Source: Yersinia rohdei ATCC 43380
GTDB taxonomy: Bacteria > Pseudomonadota > Gammaproteobacteria > Enterobacterales > Enterobacteriaceae
Length of the DNA stretch: 64,000 bases
NCBI RefSeq assembly: GCF_000173775.1
Contig: NZ_ACCD01000007.1
Span: 62,001-126,000 of the forward strand
Direction of reading: 5' to 3'
Position numbers and translations under genes: made by a program. Shown piece after piece: positions 55,185 to 64,000 of this stretch. The notes under the pieces were generated by a model, which worked only from the letters and a program-made list of their open reading frames with translations, made no database searches and was not told the DNA's origin. Every line of letters begins with the position of its first letter. Position 1 is the first letter of the stretch.

Positions 55185-55253
55185 ACTTCGCGTAAAAATT
55201 GTTCCCCGCTTGCGCTACAATTGCACTTTATCACCTCATAGAGCCAACTTATC

Positions 55254-56153
55254 GTGTTGTTACTGGTCATTACCACCCTCTTATGGGCATTTTCTTTTAG
55301 CCTGATTGGCGAATATCTGGCCGGCCAGGTGGATAGCTGGTTCTCTGTGCTCATGCGTGTTGGATTAGCCGCGCTGGTCTTTTTGCCTTTCTTGCGTTGG
55401 CGCAATATCAACTGGCGAGTCATTCTGCTGTATATGACTGTGGGTGCAATTCAGCTAGGTATCATGTACTTATTCAGCTTCCGCGCCTATTTGTATCTTA
55501 GCGTGCCGGAGTTTTTGCTATTCACGGTGATGACCCCGCTGTATGTCACTTTAATCTATGATTTGTTGCGCGGTCAGCGGCTGCGTTGGGGTTATGCGCT
55601 AAGCGCATTGCTGGCGGTGGTGGGGGCGGCGATTATTCGCTATGACCACCTGAGTGAACACTTTTGGTGGGGTTTGCTGCTGGTACAGGCAGCGAATATC
55701 TGTTTTGCCATTGGGCAAGTGGGCTACAAACGTCTGATGGAAGTCCACCCCATCCCGCAGCATGTGGCATTTTCATGGTTTTATATCGGCGCTTTGCTGG
55801 TGGCCGTCGTGGCGTGGTTTGCCTTCGGTAACCCACAAAAATTGCCCACAACCTCTTTGCAGTGGGGCGTGTTGGTTTGGCTGGGCGTCGGGGCATCGGC
55901 CTTGGGTTACTTCATGTGGAATTATGGTGCGACACAAGTCGATGCGGGCACCTTGGGTATCATGAATAACGTGCATGTCCCCGCCGGGTTACTGGTGAAT
56001 CTGGCCATTTGGCAAGAGACACCCCATTGGCCCAGCTTTATCATCGGGGCAATGGTGATAATGGCGTCGCTATGGGTACACCGGCGTTGGGTCGCTCCGC
56101 ATTCTTTACAAACGGCAGGTGATCGCACGCGTGCTGCCGGGCCGAACGAATAA
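55254..56153 (+). CDS. yigM: High-affinity biotin transporter YigM (EamA family)
   Basis: 299 residues from a GTG at 55254 (E. coli YigM, also called BioP, has the same length). It has ten hydrophobic segments and close agreement in blocks such as [21 protein letters not shown] and [18 protein letters not shown]. It imports biotin across the inner membrane. Its last 113 bases overlap the convergent metR gene. Upstream lies a strong palindrome with biotin-operator-like arms. Confidence 0.9.
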   Translation: MLLLVITTLLWAFSFSLIGEYLAGQVDSWFSVLMRVGLAALVFLPFLRWRNINWRVILLYMTVGAIQLGIMYLFSFRAYLYLSVPEFLLFTVMTPLYVTLIYDLLRGQRLRWGYALSALLAVVGAAIIRYDHLSEHFWWGLLLVQAANICFAIGQVGYKRLMEVHPIPQHVAFSWFYIGALLVAVVAWFAFGNPQKLPTTSLQWGVLVWLGVGASALGYFMWNYGATQVDAGTLGIMNNVHVPAGLLVNLAIWQETPHWPSFIIGAMVIMASLWVHRRWVAPHSLQTAGDRTRAAGPNE

Positions 56154-56994
56154 ATGCCTCCGTGACCGGTTGGCGCTGCTCTCCATCACGGACAGCCGCG
56201 TATAACCGGCTCCATAAACCCTTCCCTAAGGTTTTCGTCACCACCAATCCTTGGCGCTCGACGCTCTCCACCACCCAGTGTGGCAGGGCGGCGATCCCCA
56301 TACGCGCGGATACCATTTGAATCAGCAGTAAGGTGTTATCGACATTTTTCAGTGAGGGGGTAATTCCTGCTGGCTGCAAGAAATGCCGCCAGATATCTAA
56401 TCTTTGGCGCTGCACCGGGTAAATCATTAATACTTCTGGTGCCAAATCCTCTGGCTCAATACGGGCTTTATTGGCTAATGGATGGTCTGGAGCCAGCACC
56501 AAGCGCACCTCAAAATCAAACATCGGCGAATAGTGCAGACCACTGCGCGGCAAAATGTCCGAGGTCAGCACCAAATCCAGTTCCCCCTGCTGCAATGCGG
56601 GTTGCGGATCAAAAGTCACACCTGATTGAAAGTCCATTGCCACTTGCGGCCAGCTTTTATGGAAGCTGTCCAGCGCGGGTGTCAGCCATTGGATACAGCT
56701 ATGACATTCAATGGCGATACGCAGAGTGGTTTGGTGTGGTTCATTGCAGGTTTGTAGCGCTTGCTTGATTTGCGGCAGCACTTGTTCTGCCAATTGCAAC
56801 AGGATCTCGCCTTGTGTCGTGAAACGTAGTGGCTGACTTTTCCGCACAAACAAACGAAAACCCAGCCGCTGCTCCAGATCACTGAATTGATGGGATAAGG
56901 CCGATTGAGTCTGATGAAGTTGTGTCGCAGCCCCGGCAAGTGAGCCGGTATTACGCAAAGCTTGCAGGGTGCGTAAGTGTTTCAGTTCGATCAT
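56041..56994 (-). CDS. metR: LysR-type regulator MetR
   Basis: 317 residues, same length as E. coli. The N-terminal winged helix ([23 protein letters not shown] about 18-38) is followed by a LysR substrate-binding domain. With homocysteine as co-effector it activates metE and other methionine genes and represses itself. It is divergent from metE. The C-terminal coding end overlaps the 3' end of yigM on the other strand. Confidence 0.95.
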   Translation of the reverse strand: MIELKHLRTLQALRNTGSLAGAATQLHQTQSALSHQFSDLEQRLGFRLFVRKSQPLRFTTQGEILLQLAEQVLPQIKQALQTCNEPHQTTLRIAIECHSCIQWLTPALDSFHKSWPQVAMDFQSGVTFDPQPALQQGELDLVLTSDILPRSGLHYSPMFDFEVRLVLAPDHPLANKARIEPEDLAPEVLMIYPVQRQRLDIWRHFLQPAGITPSLKNVDNTLLLIQMVSARMGIAALPHWVVESVERQGLVVTKTLGKGLWSRLYAAVRDGEQRQPVTEAFIRSARQHACDHLPFVKNAERPNAGVPIATPLSPLPR

Positions 56995-57058
56995 GAGAGT
57001 CCTTCACAGTGACAGTGAACAAATTGCGCTTGTGGAATATACAGTACCTGCGGATTAT

Positions 57059-57082
57059 AGATGTGTAAACATCTGGATGGCT
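57059..57082. promoter_or_regulatory. Met-box-like repeats in the metR/metE promoter region
   Basis: Three consecutive 8-mers, AGATGTGT, AAACATCT and GGATGGCT, agree with the MetJ consensus AGACGTCT at about 6, 6 and 5 positions. The first two also form the dyad AGATGT-GTAA-ACATCT. MetJ control of metE/metR is known in E. coli. The site is just before the metE start, so it would overlap the mRNA start region. Confidence 0.6.
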
Positions 57083-57099
57083 AAATGGGGAATAAGACG

Positions 57100-59376
57100 A
57101 TGACAATTTTAAATCACACACTGGGTTTTCCGCGTGTAGGTCTGAAACGTGAACTGAAAAAAGCACAAGAAAGTTACTGGGCAGGCAACTCCACGCAAGA
57201 AGAATTGCTCAATGTGGGTCGTGAATTGCGCGCCCGCCATTGGCAACAGCAACAACAGGCGGGCGTTGATTTAGTCCCTGTAGGTGACTTCGCCTGGTAT
57301 GACCATGTATTGACGACCAGTTTGTTGCTGGGGAATGTCCCTGAGCGCCATCAGAATGCGGATGGTTCGATTGATTTGGATACTTTGTTCCGCATTGGCC
57401 GTGGCCGTGCCCCAACCGGTAAACCGGCGGCAGCGGCAGAAATGACCAAATGGTTTAATACTAACTATCACTACATGGTGCCGGAATTCCAGCAAGGCCA
57501 ACAGTTCAAACTGGGCTGGACTCAGCTGCTAGAAGAAGTGGATGAAGCACTGGCATTAGGCCATAAAATCAAGCCGGTACTGCTCGGCCCGGTCACCTAT
57601 CTGTGGCTGGGCAAAGTTAAAGGCGAGCAATTTGACCGCCTGTCATTGCTGAAAGACATCCTGCCAGTTTATCAGCAAGTGCTCGCTGAACTGGCGCAGC
57701 GCGGTATTGAGTGGGTACAGATAGATGAGCCGGCGCTGGTGTTGGAGCTACCACCAGAGTGGCTGGCGGCTTTCCAACCGGCTTATCAAGCACTGCAAGG
57801 CCAGGTCAAGTTACTCCTGACCACCTATTTTGACAGTATTGGCCATAATCTTGACACTATCCGTGCTCTGCCGGTGCAAGGCCTGCATGTTGATGTGGTT
57901 GCAGGTCAGGATGATATTGATTCCCTGAATGCACAGTTACCAAAAGAGTGGCTGTTATCACTGGGGGTTATCAATGGTCGTAACGTATGGCGTGCGGATC
58001 TGAGCCGCTGGTTCGAACGCTTACAACCGCTAGTGAATAGCCGCCCACTATGGATAGGCAGTTCTTGTTCCTTATTGCACAGCCCGATTGATTTGAGTGA
58101 AGAAACTCGTCTTGATGCAGAAGTGAAAAGCTGGTTTGCCTTTGCTCTGCAAAAATGTGCTGAACTTGCATTATTGACTCAAGCATTGAATGCACCCACT
58201 GAAGCTAAACTGGCGGAATTAGCGGCTTACAGCGCGCCAATCCGTGCTCGTCAAGCTTCCAGCCGTGTCCATAATGCCCAAGTAGAACAGCGCCTTGCGG
58301 CTATTACTGCGCAAGATATTGAGCGCCAACTGCCTTATGAAGCGCGGGCGGAGACTCAGCGGAAACGTTTTAATTTACCTTCCTGGCCGACCACGACTAT
58401 CGGCTCATTCCCACAAACGACCGAGATCCGCGGCCTGCGTCTGGACTTCAAACAAGGTCGGCTGGACGGTAAAAACTACCGCACCGGAATCAGCGAGCAC
58501 ATCAAGCAAGCCATTGCGGAACAGGAGCGTTTGGGGTTGGACGTTCTGGTGCATGGTGAAGCTGAACGCAATGATATGGTTGAATATTTCGGCGAGCATC
58601 TGGACGGCTTTGTCTTTACGCAAAATGGTTGGGTACAAAGTTATGGTTCGCGTTGTGTTAAGCCGCCGGTGATTATTGGTGATATCAGCCGCCCTGAAGC
58701 TATTACAGTTGAATGGGCTAAATATGCGCAATCCCTGACGGATAAGCCGGTGAAAGGCATGTTAACCGGGCCGGTTACTATTCTATGCTGGTCATTCCCG
58801 CGCGAAGATGTCAGCCGTGAAACCATTGCCAAGCAAATTGCATTGGCATTGCGTGATGAAGTGGAAGATTTGGAGAAAGCCGGGATTGGCATCATTCAGA
58901 TTGATGAGCCTGCACTGCGTGAAGGTTTACCACTGCGCCGCGCTGACTGGCAAGCTTATCTGCAATGGGCAGTTGATGCCTTTAAATTGAATGCGGCAGT
59001 GGCGCAAAATGACACCCAGATCCACACCCATATGTGTTATTGCGAGTTCAATGACATTATGGATTCCATTGCTGCGCTGGATGCTGATGTGATTACCATC
59101 GAAACTTCCCGCTCAGATATGGAACTGTTGGAGTCATTTGAAGATTTCGCCTATCCGAATGAAATTGGCCCCGGTGTTTATGATATTCACTCGCCAAATG
59201 TGCCAAGTGTGGAATGGATTGAAGCGTTATTGCGTAAGGCCGCGCAACGCATTCCGGCACAACGTTTATGGGTTAATCCCGACTGCGGTTTGAAAACACG
59301 TGGCTGGCCGGAAACCCGTCAGGCACTGGCAAATATGGTACTGGCCGCGCAACGTCTGCGTGAAGAACAGGTTTAA
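57100..59376 (+). CDS. metE: Cobalamin-independent methionine synthase MetE
   Basis: 758 residues from the ATG at 57100 ([20 protein letters not shown]), matching the E. coli start; the frame is open five codons further up. It transfers the methyl group of 5-methyltetrahydrofolate (polyglutamate) to homocysteine. The core [13 protein letters not shown] begins the catalytic half. Zinc ligands lie in HTHMCYCEF and [11 protein letters not shown]. It is divergent from metR, which activates it; Met-box-like repeats lie upstream. Confidence 0.98.
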   Translation: MTILNHTLGFPRVGLKRELKKAQESYWAGNSTQEELLNVGRELRARHWQQQQQAGVDLVPVGDFAWYDHVLTTSLLLGNVPERHQNADGSIDLDTLFRIGRGRAPTGKPAAAAEMTKWFNTNYHYMVPEFQQGQQFKLGWTQLLEEVDEALALGHKIKPVLLGPVTYLWLGKVKGEQFDRLSLLKDILPVYQQVLAELAQRGIEWVQIDEPALVLELPPEWLAAFQPAYQALQGQVKLLLTTYFDSIGHNLDTIRALPVQGLHVDVVAGQDDIDSLNAQLPKEWLLSLGVINGRNVWRADLSRWFERLQPLVNSRPLWIGSSCSLLHSPIDLSEETRLDAEVKSWFAFALQKCAELALLTQALNAPTEAKLAELAAYSAPIRARQASSRVHNAQVEQRLAAITAQDIERQLPYEARAETQRKRFNLPSWPTTTIGSFPQTTEIRGLRLDFKQGRLDGKNYRTGISEHIKQAIAEQERLGLDVLVHGEAERNDMVEYFGEHLDGFVFTQNGWVQSYGSRCVKPPVIIGDISRPEAITVEWAKYAQSLTDKPVKGMLTGPVTILCWSFPREDVSRETIAKQIALALRDEVEDLEKAGIGIIQIDEPALREGLPLRRADWQAYLQWAVDAFKLNAAVAQNDTQIHTHMCYCEFNDIMDSIAALDADVITIETSRSDMELLESFEDFAYPNEIGPGVYDIHSPNVPSVEWIEALLRKAAQRIPAQRLWVNPDCGLKTRGWPETRQALANMVLAAQRLREEQV

Positions 59377-59407
59377 TTAATTAGTTTTTTACTCTGTGTG
59401 AGGCTTT

Positions 59408-59432
59408 GGGCGCATTTCTTGCGCCCTTTTTT
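59408..59432 (+). terminator. Terminator after metE
   Basis: GGGCGCA / TGCGCCC with a 5-base loop, then six T. It lies between the convergent metE and dienelactone hydrolase genes. Confidence 0.9.
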
Positions 59433-59439
59433 ATGGCGG

Positions 59440-60297
59440 CTATTTATCTGCATCAGGTATGGGATGAGCCGCCACTCCGTGCTGAGCGAACCAATCAAGC
59501 ATGCGCTGCCAGCCATCCTGTGCAGATTCTGCATGATAGCTTGGGCGATAATCCGCATTAAAGGCATGCCCCGCCTCGGGATAAACAATGATTTCTGCAT
59601 CGGCATTGGCGGCGCGTAGTGCCTGGCGCATGGTGTCGATATGTTCTGGTGTAATACTGCCGTCTTTTCCTCCATATAATCCTAAAACCGGCGCATCGAG
59701 ATTGACGGCAACATCAACTGGATATTTCGGGAGCAGCAAGGTTTTTTCCCCAACAAGCTTGCCATACCAAGCGACGGCGGTTTTTAACTGTGGGTTATGG
59801 GCTGCATACAACCAGGCAATTCGCCCTCCCCAACAGAATCCGGTGATGGCCAATTTACGGGTATCGCCATCATGGCGGGATGCCCAATGTGCCACATGAT
59901 CAAGGTCAGCCATGACCTGATGGTCGGGGACTTTACTCACCAGATTTTTATATAACGCATTGATATCATCATATTCTTTGGCATCCCCTTGACGAAAAAA
60001 CAGCTCAGGGGCGATGGCCAGATAGCCCTGTTTTGCCAATCTGCGGCAGATATCCCGGATGTGTTCATGCACGCCAAAGATTTCTTGCACCACAATGACC
60101 ACTGGGTAAGGGCCGGTATGTTGGGCGGGTTTAGCAATATATGCTGGTAATTCATCACCTTGTGATGGGATAGAGGTTTCTGTGCAGTGAATACCTTGTT
60201 GATCGGTATGGCGGGTCGTCGAGGCCAGAGGGTTTACCGCCGGGGAAAAACCACTGGCGGCTGACCTGCTGAGAGTCATAAGTTGATCAGTTTTCAC
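59440..60297 (-). CDS. Dienelactone hydrolase family protein (YsgA-like)
   Basis: 285 residues (E. coli YsgA about 270). The DLH-type triad is visible: Cys in TGFCWGGR, Asp in YGGKDGSITPEH and His in EAGHAFNADY. A Glu in VVQEIFGVHEHIRD is also typical. There is no clear signal peptide. The family hydrolyses lactones and esters; the physiological substrate is not known. The position between metE and udp is the same as in E. coli. Confidence 0.88.
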   Translation of the reverse strand: MKTDQLMTLSRSAASGFSPAVNPLASTTRHTDQQGIHCTETSIPSQGDELPAYIAKPAQHTGPYPVVIVVQEIFGVHEHIRDICRRLAKQGYLAIAPELFFRQGDAKEYDDINALYKNLVSKVPDHQVMADLDHVAHWASRHDGDTRKLAITGFCWGGRIAWLYAAHNPQLKTAVAWYGKLVGEKTLLLPKYPVDVAVNLDAPVLGLYGGKDGSITPEHIDTMRQALRAANADAEIIVYPEAGHAFNADYRPSYHAESAQDGWQRMLDWFAQHGVAAHPIPDADK

Positions 60298-60613
60298 TGT
60301 GGTCTCCTTGCTAAATGAGGAAAATATTACGTGATGAAATCCCGTTGGGCTGAGTTATCCGTTGCCCCTATATTTGCTGTTGTCGATTTTAACTATAGGT
60401 AATCTTTGAGATTAATGAGATCAGGTTTTGCAGTAATTGAGGGAGTTATCGCTAAATGAGGCTTGGTCGATAAATTAGCAAGTTAAGATAGACATACAGC
60501 ATTAACCAAGGCGTTCTATCATTGTTTCTTATAGATCAAATATTACTCATAGATAAAATTATTGCGGTAATAAGATATGTTTTGTATGAGAAATAGTCTC
60601 AATGGGCTTGTTT

Positions 60614-60629
60614 TGTGATTGGAGTCACA
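60614..60629 (+). promoter_or_regulatory. CRP site upstream of udp (distal)
   Basis: TGTGATTGGAGTCACA is a perfect TGTGA-N6-TCACA. With the proximal site its centre lies 53 bases away, close to the spacing of the two CRP sites at E. coli udp (about 52), where CytR binds between them. Confidence 0.88.
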
Positions 60630-60666
60630 ATTTTAATGTATTTGAAATCATGATTTCTTTTGGCAA

Positions 60667-60682
60667 AGTGACTGTCATCACG
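60667..60682 (+). promoter_or_regulatory. CRP site upstream of udp (proximal)
   Basis: AGTGACTGTCATCACG matches the inner CRP pattern GTGA-N6-TCAC. It is about 78 bases before the start codon, where it could occupy the -41.5 position of a promoter with a -10 near TAAAGT at 60704. CytR/CRP control is inferred from E. coli udp. Confidence 0.72.
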
Positions 60683-60759
60683 AAATAGTGTGCCAATTTT
60701 GAGTAAAGTGATCCTTTGTACCTCCCTATAACATCTTTCATGAAAGAGGAGTCTCACAC

Positions 60760-61521
60760 ATGGCTAAATCCGACGTTTTTCACTTGGGCCTAACTAAAAG
60801 CGACCTGCAAGGGGCGACTCTGGCTATTGTTCCAGGTGATCCACAACGTGTTGAGAAAATCGCTAAATTGATGGATAACCCAGTACATCTGGCTTCGCAT
60901 CGTGAATTTACCTCATGGCGTGCAGAGCTGGATGGCAAAGCTGTGATTGTCTGCTCAACAGGTATCGGCGGCCCATCAACCTCTATCGCAGTTGAAGAAT
61001 TGGCGCAATTGGGTGTTCGGACTTTCCTGCGTATTGGTACGACCGGTGCTATTCAACCAAATATCAATGTTGGTGATGTATTAGTCACAACTGCAGCAGT
61101 GCGTTTAGACGGTGCCAGCTTGCATTTCGCGCCGATGGAATTCCCCGCCGTAGCTGATTTTGCCTGCACTACAGCATTAGTTAATGCTGCTAAATCTATA
61201 GGTGCCACCACTCACATTGGTGTCACAGCGTCTTCAGACACCTTCTATCCGGGGCAGGAACGTTACGATACCTTCTCTGGCCGCGTAGTTCGCCGTTTCA
61301 AAGGCTCTATGGAAGAATGGCAATCTATGGGCGTGATGAATTATGAAATGGAATCTGCCACTTTACTGACCATGTGCGCTAGCCAAGGTCTACGTGCTGG
61401 GATGGTTGCCGGGGTCATCGTAAACCGCACCCAGCAAGAGATCCCGAACGAAGAAACGATGAAAGCGACGGAAAGCCATGCAGTAAAAATTGTAGTCGAG
61501 GCAGCCCGTCACTTGCTGTAA
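60760..61521 (+). CDS. udp: Uridine phosphorylase
   Basis: 253 residues, same length as E. coli Udp. It cleaves uridine to uracil and ribose-1-phosphate in pyrimidine salvage; active as a hexamer in the cytoplasm. PNP/UDP family blocks include [40 protein letters not shown] and [13 protein letters not shown]. The ATG at 60760 is preceded by GAAAGAGGAG. Two CRP sites upstream suggest catabolite and CytR control. Confidence 0.98.
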   Translation: MAKSDVFHLGLTKSDLQGATLAIVPGDPQRVEKIAKLMDNPVHLASHREFTSWRAELDGKAVIVCSTGIGGPSTSIAVEELAQLGVRTFLRIGTTGAIQPNINVGDVLVTTAAVRLDGASLHFAPMEFPAVADFACTTALVNAAKSIGATTHIGVTASSDTFYPGQERYDTFSGRVVRRFKGSMEEWQSMGVMNYEMESATLLTMCASQGLRAGMVAGVIVNRTQQEIPNEETMKATESHAVKIVVEAARHLL

Positions 61522-61578
61522 TGCCTGTAGGTCAAAAGAATAGAGTTGAAAGGAATACAGTTGTTAGGTTTATTGTTG

Positions 61579-61607
61579 ACGGGTCAGTTTACTGGCCCGT
61601 TTTTTAT
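61579..61607 (+). terminator. Terminator after udp
   Basis: ACGGGTCAG / CTGGCCCGT (one G-U pair) with a 4-base loop, followed by a run of T. Confidence 0.88.
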
Positions 61608-61666
61608 TTTATCGTTTTATCTGTTAATGTCGTAACTCTTATAATGGACAATAATAAGAGGAAAAC

Positions 61667-62464
61667 ATGACGACACCTGCTCTAGCTCATCCTTCCCTGC
61701 TGCCACTGGATGGTGGTATTAACTTTCGTGATCTCGGTGGTAATGTAGTTGCGGATGGCCGGCGTATTAAACGCGGGTTATTGTTTCGTTCAGGTTCACT
61801 TGACCGTTTGAGTGCCAAAGATTGTGACTTGCTCAGCAGTGGCTCTGTTGCTCAAATTCTTGATTATCGAGATGCTGATGAAGTCCAAGCCAAACCCGAT
61901 GTTGTATGGCATGGGGCCAGTTATCACAATATTCCCGCCAACCCGCTTAGCAGCGACGTCAATGCCAATCTGGAAAAGCTAACTAATGAGACGTTAGCCA
62001 CATTTGATGCTCGTGCTTTCATGCTAGAGCTTTATCGACGGTTACCTTTTAACAATCAAGCCTACAAACAGTTAGTCAGTTTGCTACAAAATAGCGTTTC
62101 GCCCGCACATGCTGCCACAGGTGTGGTTCAGCATTGCGCCGTTGGCAAAGACCGCACAGGTGTAGGTTCTGCTCTGGTGTTGTTCGCATTGGGGGCGGAT
62201 GAATCAACAGTATTGGAAGATTATCTGCTGACTGAAACAACACTGGCACCTTTTCGGGAGCATATGCTGTCTGAGCTGGCGCTAAAACTAAATGCTCAGG
62301 CGTTAGAACAATTCGCTTTTGTGCTATCGGCCCGAGAAGAGTTTATTCAGACCGCACTACGTAGTATTCAAGAGCGTTATGGTAGTCGCGAGCATTGGTT
62401 ACAACAAGAATTTGGCCTGAGCCGCACTGAATGTGAAAAATTGCAGTCATATTTCTTGGAGTAA
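61667..62464 (+). CDS. Protein tyrosine/serine phosphatase-like protein (Y_phosphatase3 type)
   Basis: 265 residues with no signal peptide. The N-terminal block GGINFRDLGGNVVADGR and the active-site loop HCAVGKDRTG (nucleophile C157, R163) are those of the MptpB-like family of bacterial tyrosine/serine phosphatases with phosphoinositide activity in some members. The loop form HCxxGKDRTG with K161 and D162 is intact. It lies 60 bases after the udp terminator with its own ribosome-binding site (AAGAGGA). The substrate is unknown; it is not adjacent to a kinase. Confidence 0.85.
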   Translation: MTTPALAHPSLLPLDGGINFRDLGGNVVADGRRIKRGLLFRSGSLDRLSAKDCDLLSSGSVAQILDYRDADEVQAKPDVVWHGASYHNIPANPLSSDVNANLEKLTNETLATFDARAFMLELYRRLPFNNQAYKQLVSLLQNSVSPAHAATGVVQHCAVGKDRTGVGSALVLFALGADESTVLEDYLLTETTLAPFREHMLSELALKLNAQALEQFAFVLSAREEFIQTALRSIQERYGSREHWLQQEFGLSRTECEKLQSYFLE

Positions 62465-62503
62465 TTATTGCCTACCGGCCATTGCTCTAATTTGTATGTT
62501 ATG

Positions 62504-62530
62504 GAGCTACTATTAGGTAGCTCTTTGTTT
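62504..62530 (+). terminator. Terminator after the phosphatase gene
   Basis: GAGCTAC / GTAGCTC with a 6-base loop, then TTTGTTT. It lies about 40 bases after the stop. Confidence 0.8.
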
Positions 62531-62798
62531 GATAACATTTGTTGTTTGATAACCAATGTCTATTTTCCGTTTTAACGCCGTGACGATAGCCCCAATAGGT
62601 ACTCCAATAGCTCACCTCGTTATGGCTTGCTCGGCACATTTCCCCGCCAATCAACCTTTTCAGCAACCTGACGAATTACCACTAGGTCGCTATTTTTAAC
62701 CGCTTAATGATGTAGGCCACCGCTTAACCAGTTCGCTGATATTTCTCTTGGGGCCAAGCGTATGTTAACGCCTGACAAATTCCCTGGAGAGAATGCTC
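62531..62798. other. Leader/promoter region of the CstA-family gene
   Basis: No gene was found. TGTTTGATAAC occurs twice (from 62526 and 62543, 17 bases apart) just after the terminator, a possible regulator-binding repeat. A long leader follows before GGAGA at 62786. No known operator was recognised. Confidence 0.4.
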
Positions 62799-64000
62799 AT
62801 GCAACATGCGATTACCTTTGTTATCGCTTCCGCGTGTATCCTTACTATCTGCTACCGTTTATACGGTATCTTCTTTGTTCGTAAGGTTCTGCGCGTCGAT
62901 GACAGTGAAATAACACCTTCCCACACCTTCGAAGATGGCAAAGATTATGTTCCAACAAAAAAATGGGTGAACTTTGGTAGCCACTTTGCAGCAATCGCTG
63001 CGGCTGGTCCCTTAGTTGGCCCGGTATTGGCAGCCCAATATGGTTATTTACCTGGTTTCCTGTGGTTACTGATTGGTTGTGTTATCGGTGGTGCCGTTCA
63101 TGACACCGTTGTACTGTTCGCTTCCATGAAACATCAGGGGAAATCCCTGTCAGAAGTGGCTAAATCAGAACTCGGGCCGGTAGCTGGCTGGTGTACCGGT
63201 CTGGCGATGTTGTTCATTATCACCATTACCATGGCCGGGTTATCGATGGTTGTGGTACATGCCCTGGAACGTAACCCGTGGGGTACTTTTGCGGTATTCA
63301 TGACAATCCCTATCGCTATCTGCGTTGGATTATGGGAACGCATGACTGGTAGCCTGAAAGGGGCTTCCTATGTTGGTATTGTCGCAATCATGGTATGCGT
63401 GTTTGTCGGCCCTTATATTGAAGGCACCTGGCTTGGCGAATGGTTAATGCTAAAAGCAGATACCGTCAGCATTATTTTGCCGATGTATGCTTTCTTCGCG
63501 ACTGCACTGCCTGTATGGATGCTATTAACACCTCGTGGTTATCTTTCTAGCTTTATGAAAATTGGTGTATTTGGCGCACTGATTGTTGGTGTCGTATTTA
63601 TTAACCCTGAGATTCAATTCCCAGCAGTAACACAGTTTATTCATGGCGGTGGCCCTGTTCTGGCAGGCCCAGTCTGGCCGTTTATCTCTATTACTATTGC
63701 CTGTGGTGCTATTTCTGGTTTCCATGCTTTTATCGGTTCAGGTACTACACCAAAACAGATTGATAAATGGAGCGATATTTTACCCGTCGGCTTTGGCGCA
63801 ATGCTGGCCGAATGTATGGTTGGGGTTATGGCCCTGATCGCTGCTACGTCTTTGCATCCTGCTGACTACTTCGCAATTAACTCATCCGCTGAAGCCTGGA
63901 GCATGCTTGGAATGGATGTGGTTAACCTGCCAAAACTGAGCCAGGAAATTGGTCTGGACTTGTATGGCCGTACTGGTGGTGCAGTTACTTTGGCTGTCGG
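62799..64000 (+). CDS. CstA-family carbon-starvation/peptide or pyruvate transporter, N-terminal part (cut by window end)
   Basis: The frame is open from the ATG at 62799 (MQHAITFVIASACILTICYR) to the last base, about 400 residues so far, with GGAGA 8 bases upstream. The CstA signature blocks are evident: DYVPTKKWVNFGSHFAAIAA, AGPLVGPVLAAQYGYLPGF and TIACGAISGFHAFIGSGTTPK, with many membrane segments. E. coli members CstA and BtsT (YjiY) take up pyruvate or are linked to peptide use. The N-terminus is shorter than in BtsT. Which member this is cannot be settled without the rest. Confidence 0.88.
   Translation, partial: MQHAITFVIASACILTICYRLYGIFFVRKVLRVDDSEITPSHTFEDGKDYVPTKKWVNFGSHFAAIAAAGPLVGPVLAAQYGYLPGFLWLLIGCVIGGAVHDTVVLFASMKHQGKSLSEVAKSELGPVAGWCTGLAMLFIITITMAGLSMVVVHALERNPWGTFAVFMTIPIAICVGLWERMTGSLKGASYVGIVAIMVCVFVGPYIEGTWLGEWLMLKADTVSIILPMYAFFATALPVWMLLTPRGYLSSFMKIGVFGALIVGVVFINPEIQFPAVTQFIHGGGPVLAGPVWPFISITIACGAISGFHAFIGSGTTPKQIDKWSDILPVGFGAMLAECMVGVMALIAATSLHPADYFAINSSAEAWSMLGMDVVNLPKLSQEIGLDLYGRTGGAVTLAV

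Noticed and set aside
59588-59899. 103-codon frame antisense to the dienelactone hydrolase gene
   Set aside because: Shadow of a conserved enzyme gene on the other strand.
60298-60613. Possible small gene in the gap between the dienelactone hydrolase gene and udp
   Set aside because: No frame with a start, ribosome-binding site and reasonable composition was found; the region is AT-rich and looks regulatory.

Overview
The window looks like chromosomal DNA of an enterobacterium, most probably Yersinia. The housekeeping proteins (XerC, UvrD, CorA, RecQ, FtsY, RpoH, MetE, Udp) read as close relatives of the Escherichia coli versions. The gene order differs from E. coli in ways that fit Yersinia, and the intergenic regions carry ERIC-type elements and a second family of short imperfect palindromes. 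These assignments come from recognising sequences by eye; no database search was run. No rRNA, tRNA, insertion sequence, prophage or CRISPR array was seen.

Layout. 1-4231: end of a DUF484 gene, xerC, yigB and uvrD, the last behind a LexA box. 4240-8225: an accessory patch with a TetR-type regulator divergent from a UPF0261 (Tm-1-like) gene and a TIM-barrel gene, an ERIC element between those two genes, a WbuC-type cupin gene and a deleted ERIC. 8332-17474: corA with a structured leader, rarD, yigI, pldA, recQ, rhtC, rhtB, pldB, yigL. 17556-24755: the glycerol-3-phosphate block glpTQ / glpABC with a shared divergent promoter region. 24902-31948: dcrB, yhhQ, tusA, zntA, yhhN, a DUF1820 gene, yhhM, yhhL, rsmD. 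32167-37082: ftsYEX, rpoH, panM. 37505-42485: branched-chain amino acid transporter livKHMGF. 42552-48498: a six-gene alternate (alpha / CS1-CFA/I-like) chaperone-usher fimbrial operon. 48992-53977: ugpBAECQ behind Pho boxes. 54164-62464: an AEC-family transporter, yigM (biotin transporter), metR/metE, a dienelactone hydrolase gene, udp and a tyrosine-phosphatase-like gene. 62799-64000: the beginning of a CstA-family transporter gene cut by the window end.

How it fits together. Glycerophosphodiester and glycerol-3-phosphate use is represented twice: a periplasmic route (GlpQ, GlpT, anaerobic GlpABC) controlled by CRP/GlpR-like sites, and a phosphate-starvation route (UgpBAEC with cytoplasmic UgpQ) controlled by Pho boxes. 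In E. coli yigL is followed directly by yigM-metR-metE and livF directly by ugpB. Here about 37 kb (glp to ugp) separates yigL from yigM, and the fimbrial operon separates livF from ugpB. The window is therefore a mosaic of conserved blocks joined differently, with one clear adhesin island.

Most of the window is well-known core genome. The least characterised parts are the Tm-1-like gene pair with its regulator, the two-chaperone alpha-fimbrial operon, the corA leader, and two strong unassigned palindromes (upstream of livK and upstream of yigM).
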